Origin: DAOTVY01 sp041082245
GTDB taxonomy: Bacteria; Chloroflexota; Chloroflexia; DTKN01
Direction: 5' to 3'
Assembly: GCA_041082245.1 (NCBI GenBank)
Contig: JBDOIE010000122.1
Location: 1 to 15,206, forward strand
Length of the DNA: 15,206 nt
Of this stretch, positions 7,393-13,597 are shown one piece after another. A program made the position numbers and the translations under genes. The notes under the pieces are model-generated. The model saw nothing but the letters and a program-made list of their open reading frames with translations. It was not told the DNA's origin and did not search any database. Every line of letters begins with the position of its first letter. The first letter of the stretch is position 1.

Positions 7393-8481
7393 GTGTGGCA
7401 CATGCGCAGGTCGGCCGGGCCGAACAGGTGCACGCTGTGCGGGGCAACGCGACCCCCCGTTGCCTCTTTTCTCGGCGTCTGTGTACACTGTCTCCGTGGG
7501 GGAAGCGAGGATGCGATGCGGTTGGTCGAAGCCGCGCACCGGGAGAGCCGCGCTGCGTTCGGCCTTACGTCGCAAGTGCCTGCCGGCCCCGGCGTAACGT
7601 GTGGCCTGTGTGTCCATTCCTGCTGCATTCCGCCCGGCGAGACCGGCTACTGCGGTCTGCGCGAGAACCGTGAGGGTCGCCTCCACCACCTGGCCGGCAC
7701 ACCGCGCGCGGGCCTGCTGCACTGGTACTATGACCCCCTTCCGACAAACTGCGTGGCCGACTGGGTGTGTGCCGGCCACCAGGCCATCGGCCGGGTCAAC
7801 CTGGCCGTCTTCTACGGGGCCTGTAGCTTCGACTGCCTGGGTTGCCAGAACTGGCACTACCGCCGTCTTCGCTTGGATAGAGACAGAATGAGTGCTGAGG
7901 AGCTCGCGGCGCGCGCGGACCGGCGCACCGAGTGTATCTGTTTCTTCGGTGGCGATCCCACACCGCAGATGGCGCACGCGCTCGCCGTGGCGCGGGTGCT
8001 CGCGGCCCGGGGAGTGCGGATCTGTTGGGAAACGAACGGAAGCATGGACCCGCGCCTTCTCGATCGCGCGCTCGATCTCTCCTTGCAGAGCGGCGGCATC
8101 GTCAAGTTCGACCTGAAGGCCTGGGACGAACGCGTTCACCGGGCCCTGACCGGTGCCACAAACCGGCGTACGCTGGACAACTTTGCCCGAGCCGCCGCCC
8201 GTTTTCACGAACGGCCCGAGCCTCCGCTGCTCGTCGCGGCAACCCTGCTCGTCCCTGGCTATGTAGACGCCGTCGAAGTGCAGGGGCTTGCCCGTTTCAT
8301 CGCTTCCCTTCACCCGGAGATCCCCTACGCGCTCCTTGCGTTCGCGCCCGCCTTTTTCTTCTCCGACCTGCCGACAACGTCCCGTGAGCACGCAGATGAA
8401 GCACTCCGGATCGCACAAGAAGCCGGCCTGCGCCGAGTCAGGGTGGGGAACCGGCACCTCCTCGGGCCACCCTACGGATAA
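7393..8481 (+). CDS. Radical SAM protein, AmmeMemoRadiSam / PflA-like family, with N-terminal Cys pairs
   Basis: 362 residues from a GTG preceded by GGAG at 7 nt; an in-frame ATG at 7402 is an alternative start. The iron-sulfur motif is CSFDCLGC with Cys144, Cys148 and Cys151 (CX3CX2C), followed by QNWHYR. A SAM-binding GGDP motif lies in CFFGGDPTPQM, and later motifs are WETNGSMD and VKFDLKAWDERVHRALTG. All are typical of glycyl-radical-activase-like and AmmeMemoRadiSam proteins. Ahead of the core is a cysteine-rich segment (Cys70, 73, 77, 78, 87; pattern CGLCVHSCCIPPGETGYCG) usual in that family. In front of this is another pair of CxxC motifs (13/16 and 30/33) that looks like a small zinc ribbon. 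MEMO1 and AMMECR1 homologues, common neighbours of the family, are not in the window. It is the last gene of the plus-strand operon; the substrate is unknown. Confidence 0.85.
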   Translation: MWHMRRSAGPNRCTLCGATRPPVASFLGVCVHCLRGGSEDAMRLVEAAHRESRAAFGLTSQVPAGPGVTCGLCVHSCCIPPGETGYCGLRENREGRLHHLAGTPRAGLLHWYYDPLPTNCVADWVCAGHQAIGRVNLAVFYGACSFDCLGCQNWHYRRLRLDRDRMSAEELAARADRRTECICFFGGDPTPQMAHALAVARVLAARGVRICWETNGSMDPRLLDRALDLSLQSGGIVKFDLKAWDERVHRALTGATNRRTLDNFARAAARFHERPEPPLLVAATLLVPGYVDAVEVQGLARFIASLHPEIPYALLAFAPAFFFSDLPTTSREHADEALRIAQEAGLRRVRVGNRHLLGPPYG

Positions 8482-8549
8482 GGGCTGGAGGGCCATACGC
8501 AGCGTGATTCCCCTGTCGGTCTTCGTGCGGGGTGATTCGGTGCCCCAGG
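8482..8549. other. Convergent intergenic gap without a clear terminator
   Basis: The radical SAM gene (plus) and the ureohydrolase gene (minus) end tail to tail 68 bp apart. I looked for a GC stem with a T-run on either strand. There is only a weak CCCC/GGGG pairing (about 8513-8532) and a TGATTC direct repeat, with no T-run. Termination may be Rho-dependent or lie inside a gene. Confidence 0.4.
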
Positions 8550-9380
8550 TTACGCTTCAAGCATCCGTCCCAGGAGCTCTTTGACCAGCTTTGCTGCCAC
8601 CATGGCGGTTAGCCCCAGAGGGTCCCGCAACGGGTTCAGCTCGACCAGGTCCGCACCGACGATCGGCCCCGGCAGACTTTGGAGCAGGGAAAGTAGCTCC
8701 CGGGTAGTCAGGCCTCCTGGCTCTGGGTGTGAGACCCCCGGCGCGCAGGCGGGATCCAGGACGTCCAGATCGAGGGAGACATAGAGGGGACCCTGGGGCA
8801 CGAAAGGCGTGCGGCCATTCCAGTGGCGCATCTCGTGCACCTGTACCCCGAACCGTGCGGCCTGATGGCGCTGGTGCGGGTTCATCGTGCGGATGCCCAC
8901 CTGTGCCAGGCGTATCCGTGGTTCCTCCTCGAGCAATCGGGCAAACGGGCACGCGTGGGAGTACCGGTTGCCCGCAAAGGTATCGTAGAGGTCCGGATGG
9001 GCATCGAGCTGGAGCACCTGGAGCGGACCAAAGTGTGACCGGTAGGCCCGCAGGACCGGGAGCGCGACCGAGTGATCGCCTCCCAGTACGAGCACCTTCG
9101 TGCCCTGTGACAGCAACCGTGCGACGGCGGCTTCGATTTCCGCGAACGCCTGCTCCGGGGCAGACAGAGACAGGTCGCCAGCATCGTAGACGAGCGGGTG
9201 ATCCGCAAGGTCCAGGCCGGATTCGGTGCACAGGTTCGAGGACCCGCACAGGAGCGCTTCCCGGATACGTCCGGGCGCGAGGGCTGCCCCGCGCAGGAAC
9301 GAGGCATTCTCGTCCAGAGGTACCCCGAGCAACACGACTGCGCCAGGTGGCGCGGGTTCCTGGTCACTGGCCCTTCTCAT
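8550..9380 (-). CDS. Arginase/agmatinase-family ureohydrolase (probable agmatinase)
   Basis: 276 residues from the ATG at 9380 to TAA at 8550. All six manganese ligands of the ureohydrolase fold can be read: His103 in GGDHS (100-104), Asp126, His128 and Asp130 in DAHPD (126-130), and Asp204 and Asp206 in SLDLDVLDP (202-210). These are followed by APGVSHPEPGG and VELNP, as in agmatinases. His142 (NRYSHAC) sits where agmatinases carry a SHG-type histidine. Agmatinase turns agmatine into putrescine and urea; substrate choice within the family (agmatine, arginine, guanidinobutyrate, formiminoglutamate) cannot be fixed from sequence by eye. The frame is open further upstream, but that part overlaps the glycosyltransferase in another frame and has no family similarity. 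The chosen ATG has a GGGGG-rich stretch before it and overlaps the upstream stop by 17 nt, suggesting translational coupling. Confidence 0.85.
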   Translation of the reverse strand: MRRASDQEPAPPGAVVLLGVPLDENASFLRGAALAPGRIREALLCGSSNLCTESGLDLADHPLVYDAGDLSLSAPEQAFAEIEAAVARLLSQGTKVLVLGGDHSVALPVLRAYRSHFGPLQVLQLDAHPDLYDTFAGNRYSHACPFARLLEEEPRIRLAQVGIRTMNPHQRHQAARFGVQVHEMRHWNGRTPFVPQGPLYVSLDLDVLDPACAPGVSHPEPGGLTTRELLSLLQSLPGPIVGADLVELNPLRDPLGLTAMVAAKLVKELLGRMLEA

Positions 9381-10536
9381 CTTCGCCCCCGCGGAACGTT
9401 GTTGCCCCGACGCTTTCGTACGCCTCGAGCGTTTCCTGAGCCGCTCGCTTCCAGGAGAAGCGGGCAGCCCGGGCGAGCCCCTTTTGCCCGAGTTCGTTCC
9501 GAAAGGCTGCGTCGGCGAGAAGCTGTTCCAGCGCCTTCTCCACAGCGACCGGATCGCGTGGATCGACGAGGAGCCCGGCGTCGCCCACAACCTCGGGAAG
9601 TGAGGATGTGCGGCCGACCAGCACGGCCGTTCCGCATGCCATCGCTTCGATGGGAGGCAATCCAAAGCCCTCGTATTCCGAAAGAAAGGCAAAGCATGTA
9701 GCGGCCGTGTACAGGGCCGCCTTGTCCTCTTCCGGGACGGGGCCAAGAAAGCGCACCTGCTCCCGGATGCCGAGGTTGTTGGCCAGCCCGGGGAGGTCGA
9801 CGTAGAGGCGCCCGTCCGGACGGTGGAGCGGCCCGGCGACCACGAGCGTGACAGCTTCCTGGGGGTGGCGTTTCTGCCATCGGGCAAACGCCTCCAGCAG
9901 CGTGGGCAGCCCTTTTCGCCGGTCCGTGTCGCCCAGGTAGAGCACGAAACGCTCGGACAACCGGTAGCGGCGCCGCAGGGCATCTACCTCCTCGGGGGTT
10001 GCGCGGTGCAGGCCGGGTGACGCAGCTTCGTAGATCACGCGGATGCGTTCTCGGGGGACCCCGAGGTGGCGGACGACGTCCTGAGCCGTGTGTTCCGAGA
10101 CCGCGATCAAAAGGGAAGCGCGGCGGGTTGCCTGCACATCCAGCCACGTGTACGCACGCTTGCGGAGGTTCCCCCGGTATGCGGGAAGCAGCCAGGGAAT
10201 AAGGTCGTGCACCGTGACCACGACCGGCGTACGGGTCCAAAGGGGCGGCGCCATGTACGGGACGTGCAGAAGGTCCAGGCCAAGGCGTCGAGCGGCGAGG
10301 GACAATGCCACCTGTTCGAACCAGAGTTTGGCCGGCCGGCCGCGTGGCAGAGCAGAGAGACCCAGTTCGACCGTGGGCAGGGGCGCTGGGTCGCCCGCGA
10401 AAGCGCCTTTTTCGCCGATCAGGAAGAACTCATGGGAGCTGGAAATGCGCGCAAGTTCCGCAGCAAGGTTCCTGAGGTACTGTCCGGAACCGGAAGTATA
10501 CAGGGGCCAGAAGTGGGCGCTGATGCCGATGCGCAT
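9364..10536 (-). CDS. GT4-family glycosyltransferase
   Basis: 390 residues from the ATG at 10536, preceded by GGAGGAG with 6-nt spacing. An earlier in-frame start would force translation through the hairpin at 10563-10605 and add a tail with no family likeness. It shows the two-domain GT-B plan. The N-terminal half has MRIGISAHFW, SGSGQYLRNLAAEL, VVVTVHDLIPW and LIAVSEHTAQDVVRHLGV. The C-terminal donor-binding half has LYLGDTDRRKGL, RFLGPVPEED, and the EX7E motif from Glu289 to Glu297 in EGFGLPPIEAMACG, then SLPEVVGDAGLLVDP. GT4 enzymes are retaining and use nucleotide-sugar donors to build glycans or glycolipids in the cytoplasm or at the membrane face. Acceptor and sugar are unknown and no polysaccharide cluster surrounds it. 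It lies 76 nt after pnp and overlaps the ureohydrolase gene, so pnp read-through probably drives both. Confidence 0.88.
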   Translation of the reverse strand: MRIGISAHFWPLYTSGSGQYLRNLAAELARISSSHEFFLIGEKGAFAGDPAPLPTVELGLSALPRGRPAKLWFEQVALSLAARRLGLDLLHVPYMAPPLWTRTPVVVTVHDLIPWLLPAYRGNLRKRAYTWLDVQATRRASLLIAVSEHTAQDVVRHLGVPRERIRVIYEAASPGLHRATPEEVDALRRRYRLSERFVLYLGDTDRRKGLPTLLEAFARWQKRHPQEAVTLVVAGPLHRPDGRLYVDLPGLANNLGIREQVRFLGPVPEEDKAALYTAATCFAFLSEYEGFGLPPIEAMACGTAVLVGRTSSLPEVVGDAGLLVDPRDPVAVEKALEQLLADAAFRNELGQKGLARAARFSWKRAAQETLEAYESVGATTFRGGEDEKGQ

Positions 10537-10562
10537 CGCGCGCTCCTCCGTATCCACATCGA

Positions 10563-10605
10563 GGGGCTCCCCTGCCTCCGACACGCCCGGAGGCAGGGGA
10601 GCCCC
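10563..10605 (-). other. Perfect 18-bp inverted repeat (7-nt loop) between pnp and the glycosyltransferase gene
   Basis: Arms 10563-10580 and 10588-10605 are exact reverse complements (GGGGCTCCCCTGCCTCCG on the plus strand), with the loop ACACGCC. It begins 7 nt after the pnp stop in the minus-strand transcript and ends 26 nt before the next start codon. No T-run follows on the minus strand (the next bases are TCGATGTGG), so it does not look like a standard intrinsic terminator. It could protect the pnp 3' end, be an RNase III site, or partially attenuate the downstream genes. Confidence 0.85.
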
Positions 10606-10612
10606 GGTTCGC

Positions 10613-12841
10613 TCAGCGGCGAGGCGGCCGGCGTCGCTCGCGCTCTGCGGGCACCCGTGGACGTGGCTGTGGAGTGCCCTGTTTCCGGGCAACCGCTTTT
10701 CCTGGCGCTTCCCCTGTCAAGACGGCGCGCCGCGAAAGCGAGATCTTGCCATCCGCGTCGATGTCCGTCACCATGACGTTGATCTCGTCTCCCACGCGGA
10801 CGACGTCTTCGACGCGTTCGACGCGCCGCACATCCAGTTCGGAGACGTGGACCATACCGTCGCGGTTCGGAAGGATGTTGACGAACGCCCCGTAGGGCAT
10901 GATGCGGACCACCTTGCCCAGGTAGACGTCCCCCACTTTCGGCTCGCGGGTGAGTTGTTCGATCATCCGCACCGCAGTATGGGCGCCCTGGGCGTCTGGA
11001 GTCGTGATGAACACCGAACCGTCATCTTCGACGTCGATCTCCGCCCCCGAGGCTTCGATGATCGAGCGGATCATCTTCCCACCAGGTCCTATGACCGCCC
11101 CGATCTTCTCCGGGTCGATATGGAGTTTAACGATGCGCGGAGCGTGGGGAGCCAGGTCGGGCCTCGGCCGGCTCAGCACCGCGTTCATCTTTTCGAGCAC
11201 CTTCATGCGGGCCTCGCGGGCCTGGGCGAAGGCTTCCTCCAGGATACGGAAGGGAAGGCCCTGGATCTTCAGGTCCATCTGGATTGCTGTGATCCCCTGC
11301 TCGGTACCGGCGATCTTCAGGTCCATGTCGCCCAGGGCATCCTCGATGCCCTGGATATCGGTCAGGATCACGTACCCATCTTCGCCACTGATCAGCCCGA
11401 GCGCGATCCCGGCCACAGCGGCCCGGATCGGGACCCCCGCGTCCATCAGCGAAAGCGAGCTCCCGCAGACGGATGCCATGGAGCTGGAGCCGTTGCTGGA
11501 GAGTACCTCCGAGACGACGCGGATCGCGTAGGGGAACTCGTCCTCGCTCGGCAGGACGCCCAACAGGGCGCGCTCTGCCAGCGCGCCGTGCCCGATGTCG
11601 CGCCGTCGCGGCGCCTGGATGGGACGTACCTCGCCCGTGCAATAGGGCGGGAAGTTGTAATGGTGCATATAGCGCTTCTCGGTGACGATGCCCAGGTCGT
11701 CCAGGTTCTGTACGTCGCCGGGGGCCCCGAGTGTGGTGACCGAGAGTACCTGCGTCTGCCCGCGTGTAAACAGCGCGGAGCCGTGGGCCCGCGGCAGCAC
11801 ACCCACGAGCGCCGAGATCGGGCGGATATCCCGCGGACCCCGGCCGTCGGGCCGTTCCCCGGTAGTCAGGATGGACCGCCGCAGTTCGTCCTTGAGCAGC
11901 CGGTCGAAGATCGCGGCCGCCTCGCGCGCGTTGTGCAGCGCCTCTGCCTCGTCTGCGCCCTGTCCGAAGAAGGCGATCGTCTCCTCGCGCAGCGCGTTCG
12001 TTGCGGCCTCGCGCTCCTGCTTCACTTCGTGGTGGAGCGCATCGCGGATTCGGCTGCCCAGCCAGGCGCGAATCTCCTCCACCCGTTCCGGGCGGATCTC
12101 CTCGAGGGGCACGGGGCGCTTGGGCTTACCCACCCGTGCGGCGATTTCCTTCTGCAACCGAAGCACCGGCTGCATCGCTTCGTGGGCTAGCCGGATCGCC
12201 TCGAGCACCTGCTCCTCGGGCATCTGACTCGCCTCGCCCTCGACCATGACGACGCTTTCTTCGACACCCGCGACGACGAGGTCCAGGCTGCTTTCGTTCT
12301 CGACCTGGGGCATCGTGGGATTGATGACGAACGCTCCGTCCACATATCCGACGCGCACCGCGGCCACCGGCCCGCCAAACGGGATGTCCGAGATCATGAG
12401 GGCGGTCGAAGCCGCGATCGTCCCGAGCGTGTCGGGCGCGTTCTGCTGATCCGCAGAGAGCACGGTGATGACCACCTGTACGTCGTTGCGGAATCCTTTG
12501 GGGAAGAGCGGGCGAAGCGGCCGGTCCGTCAGGCGAGCGGACAGGATGGCCGACTCGCCCGGGCGTCCCTCTCGACGGAAGAAGCTCCCCGGGATCTTGC
12601 CGGCGGCGTACATCTTTTCCTCAAAGTCGACGAGGAGCGGGAAAAAGTCGATCCCTTCCCGGGGTTCCTCCGAGGCGACGACGGTGGCCAGGACAACCGT
12701 GTCGCCGTAGCGGGCGAGCACGGCGCCGTTGGCCTGTTCGGCCACGTGGCCGGTTTCGATGCGCAGGAGCCGCCCGGCCCATTGCAGGTCGAACCTGTGG
12801 GCGGTCCGTTCGCCCACGGCGAACGTTTCGTATTCGAACAT
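10613..12841 (-). CDS. pnp: Polyribonucleotide nucleotidyltransferase (PNPase)
   Basis: 742 residues from the ATG at 12841 (MFEYETFAVGERTAHRFDLQ), which has AAGGAGGG 7 nt upstream; family members are usually about 700 residues. Phosphorolytic 3'-5' exoribonuclease and RNA polymerase, core of the bacterial degradosome. The first RNase PH domain (IETGHVAEQANGAVLARYGD, FFRREGRPGE) is followed by the helical linker and the second RNase PH domain. The second domain holds the signature VLSSNGSSSMASVCGSSLSL then MDAGVPI, and the acidic metal-binding stretch GEDGYVILTDI, then GDMDLKIAGT, near residues 485-505. A KH domain (about 568-630; VIGPGGKMI) and an S1 domain (about 635-705; GKVVRIMPYGAFVNI) bind RNA. 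The last 35 or so residues are Arg/Pro-rich. It lies 259 nt downstream of rpsO, the classic arrangement, behind a terminator and a structured leader that may allow autoregulation. Confidence 0.97.
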   Translation of the reverse strand: MFEYETFAVGERTAHRFDLQWAGRLLRIETGHVAEQANGAVLARYGDTVVLATVVASEEPREGIDFFPLLVDFEEKMYAAGKIPGSFFRREGRPGESAILSARLTDRPLRPLFPKGFRNDVQVVITVLSADQQNAPDTLGTIAASTALMISDIPFGGPVAAVRVGYVDGAFVINPTMPQVENESSLDLVVAGVEESVVMVEGEASQMPEEQVLEAIRLAHEAMQPVLRLQKEIAARVGKPKRPVPLEEIRPERVEEIRAWLGSRIRDALHHEVKQEREAATNALREETIAFFGQGADEAEALHNAREAAAIFDRLLKDELRRSILTTGERPDGRGPRDIRPISALVGVLPRAHGSALFTRGQTQVLSVTTLGAPGDVQNLDDLGIVTEKRYMHHYNFPPYCTGEVRPIQAPRRRDIGHGALAERALLGVLPSEDEFPYAIRVVSEVLSSNGSSSMASVCGSSLSLMDAGVPIRAAVAGIALGLISGEDGYVILTDIQGIEDALGDMDLKIAGTEQGITAIQMDLKIQGLPFRILEEAFAQAREARMKVLEKMNAVLSRPRPDLAPHAPRIVKLHIDPEKIGAVIGPGGKMIRSIIEASGAEIDVEDDGSVFITTPDAQGAHTAVRMIEQLTREPKVGDVYLGKVVRIMPYGAFVNILPNRDGMVHVSELDVRRVERVEDVVRVGDEINVMVTDIDADGKISLSRRAVLTGEAPGKAVARKQGTPQPRPRVPAERERRRPPRR

Positions 12842-13040
12842 GGTGGATCCCTCCTTCGGTTCCCTTCGGGCGGTCGGAAGCAACGGGATCAGCCGAGCTC
12901 GCAAGCGCAGATCGGGGGGTTGTTTTCCGGGGGGTTAGGCACTGGGGATCGCCCCTCAAGGGGCCCCTGCGGGGCGCTCGCCAATCCCTAACGCCCCCGG
13001 TGTCGACCCGCTGCCCGGTGCTTCCCGATCCCTCCGTTCT
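12842..13040 (-). promoter_or_regulatory. pnp leader containing a large GC-rich imperfect hairpin (12929-12998)
   Basis: Between the rpsO terminator and the pnp start there is no TTGACA/TATAAT-like promoter that I can see. The leader can fold: 12929-12939 pairs with 12987-12998 (GGGGG then GTTAGG against CCTAAC, one bulged base, then CCCCC). Inside it CGCCCC (12950-12955) pairs with GGGGCG (12971-12976), or two small CCCC/GGGG hairpins form. E. coli PNPase autoregulates by binding its own RNase III-processed leader stem; a similar role here is inference. The pnp ribosome binding site lies outside the stem. Confidence 0.55.
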
Positions 13041-13078
13041 GCAAACAACAACCCCCACTGCGCCTGCCGTGGGGGTTG
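13041..13078 (-). terminator. Rho-independent terminator or attenuator after rpsO
   Basis: On the minus strand CAACCCCCAC (13078-13069) and GTGGGGGTTG (13058-13049) form a perfect 10-bp stem with a 10-nt loop, followed by TTGTTTGC (13048-13041). It starts 22 nt after the rpsO stop. The T-run is short and interrupted, so some read-through into pnp is expected; no separate pnp promoter is evident. Confidence 0.75.
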
Positions 13079-13100
13079 CCCACTGCCTTGCTAACCCGGC

Positions 13101-13370
13101 CTACTTGCGCAGGCCCAGCCGTGAGATGACATCCCGGTACCGTTCCAGGTTCCTGCGACGCAGGTACGCAAGCAAACGGCGTCGCCGGCCAACCAGCTTC
13201 AACAGGCCGCGCCGCGAATGGTGGTCGTGCACGTTCGCTTTCAGGTGCTCCGTCAACTGGTTAATGCGTTCCGTCAACAGTGCGACCTGCACTTCGGGCG
13301 AACCGGTATCCGCGCTATGCGTCTGGAACTGCTGGATGATCTGAGTCTTCTCCTCACGCTGCAAAGACAC
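13101..13370 (-). CDS. rpsO: 30S ribosomal protein S15
   Basis: 89 residues, the usual length for S15, from a GTG at 13370 preceded by GGAGGAGG with 6-nt spacing. An earlier start in the same frame would add about 42 residues unlike S15 and would run through the promoter. Recognisable stretches are HSADTGSPEVQVALLTERI, LKANVHDHHSRRGLL and GRRRRLLAYLRRRN, which carry the helical rRNA-binding bundle (GSPE, and the DHHSRRGL motif contacting 16S rRNA h20/h22). S15 is a primary assembly protein of the 30S platform. It precedes pnp, as in many bacteria, but is separated from it by a terminator hairpin. Confidence 0.96.
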   Translation of the reverse strand: MSLQREEKTQIIQQFQTHSADTGSPEVQVALLTERINQLTEHLKANVHDHHSRRGLLKLVGRRRRLLAYLRRRNLERYRDVISRLGLRK

Positions 13371-13415
13371 CGCAAGCCTCCTCCGGCCAATCCAGGAAAC
13401 CTTCTTCTTGCAATT

Positions 13416-13444
13416 ATTATACCACAGGCTTCCGGCCCACGCAA
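13416..13444 (-). promoter_or_regulatory. Sigma-70 promoter of rpsO
   Basis: Minus strand: TTGCGT (13444-13439), a 17-bp spacer and perfect TATAAT (13421-13416). Transcription near 13409 gives a leader of roughly 39 nt before the GTG start. It probably also supplies pnp by read-through. Confidence 0.8.
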
Positions 13445-13597
13445 GTTGCCTGCCCTGACGGTTCGGACACAGGCTGGAAAAGAGCCTCCACCCCACAAGT
13501 TACTGCCTCATCGTCAGATCGGAAGCCTCTGTCGCCCTGCGGCCAAAACACACGCGAATCCGGAGGAGCGACCGCCGTTTGGCTCTCCTGCCCTACC

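Noticed and set aside
7368..7673. ATG overlapping the HEAT-like gene stop (TGATG) as a coupled start
   Set aside because: This ATG opens the wrong frame relative to the radical SAM protein; its product has no motif, while the GTG at 7393 has GGAG and leads directly into the CxxC ribbon.
7276..8496. A 406-codon minus-strand open frame opposite the radical SAM gene
   Set aside because: The plus strand encodes the CX3CX2C cluster and other motifs; the minus product has none and no ribosome binding site.
9381..9983. Upstream extension of the ureohydrolase frame to 477 codons
   Set aside because: The extra part is an out-of-frame reading of the glycosyltransferase gene and is Ser/Arg/Pro-rich without similarity; the ureohydrolase fold begins just after the ATG at 9380.
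10563..10605. Calling the perfect stem an intrinsic terminator
   Set aside because: There is no T-run on the minus strand after the stem, and the next gene depends on transcription passing through it, since no other promoter is seen.
10088..12190. A 700-codon plus-strand open frame antisense to pnp and the glycosyltransferase gene
   Set aside because: It mirrors the codon periodicity of pnp, which has full family motifs; the antisense product is low in complexity, resembles no family, crosses two genes and has no ribosome binding site.
13496..13597. Possible terminator after the diphosphoglycerate-synthase-like gene (AGGAG/CTCCT pairing near 13565-13590)
   Set aside because: Only five base pairs with a long loop and no T-run; too weak to report as a feature.
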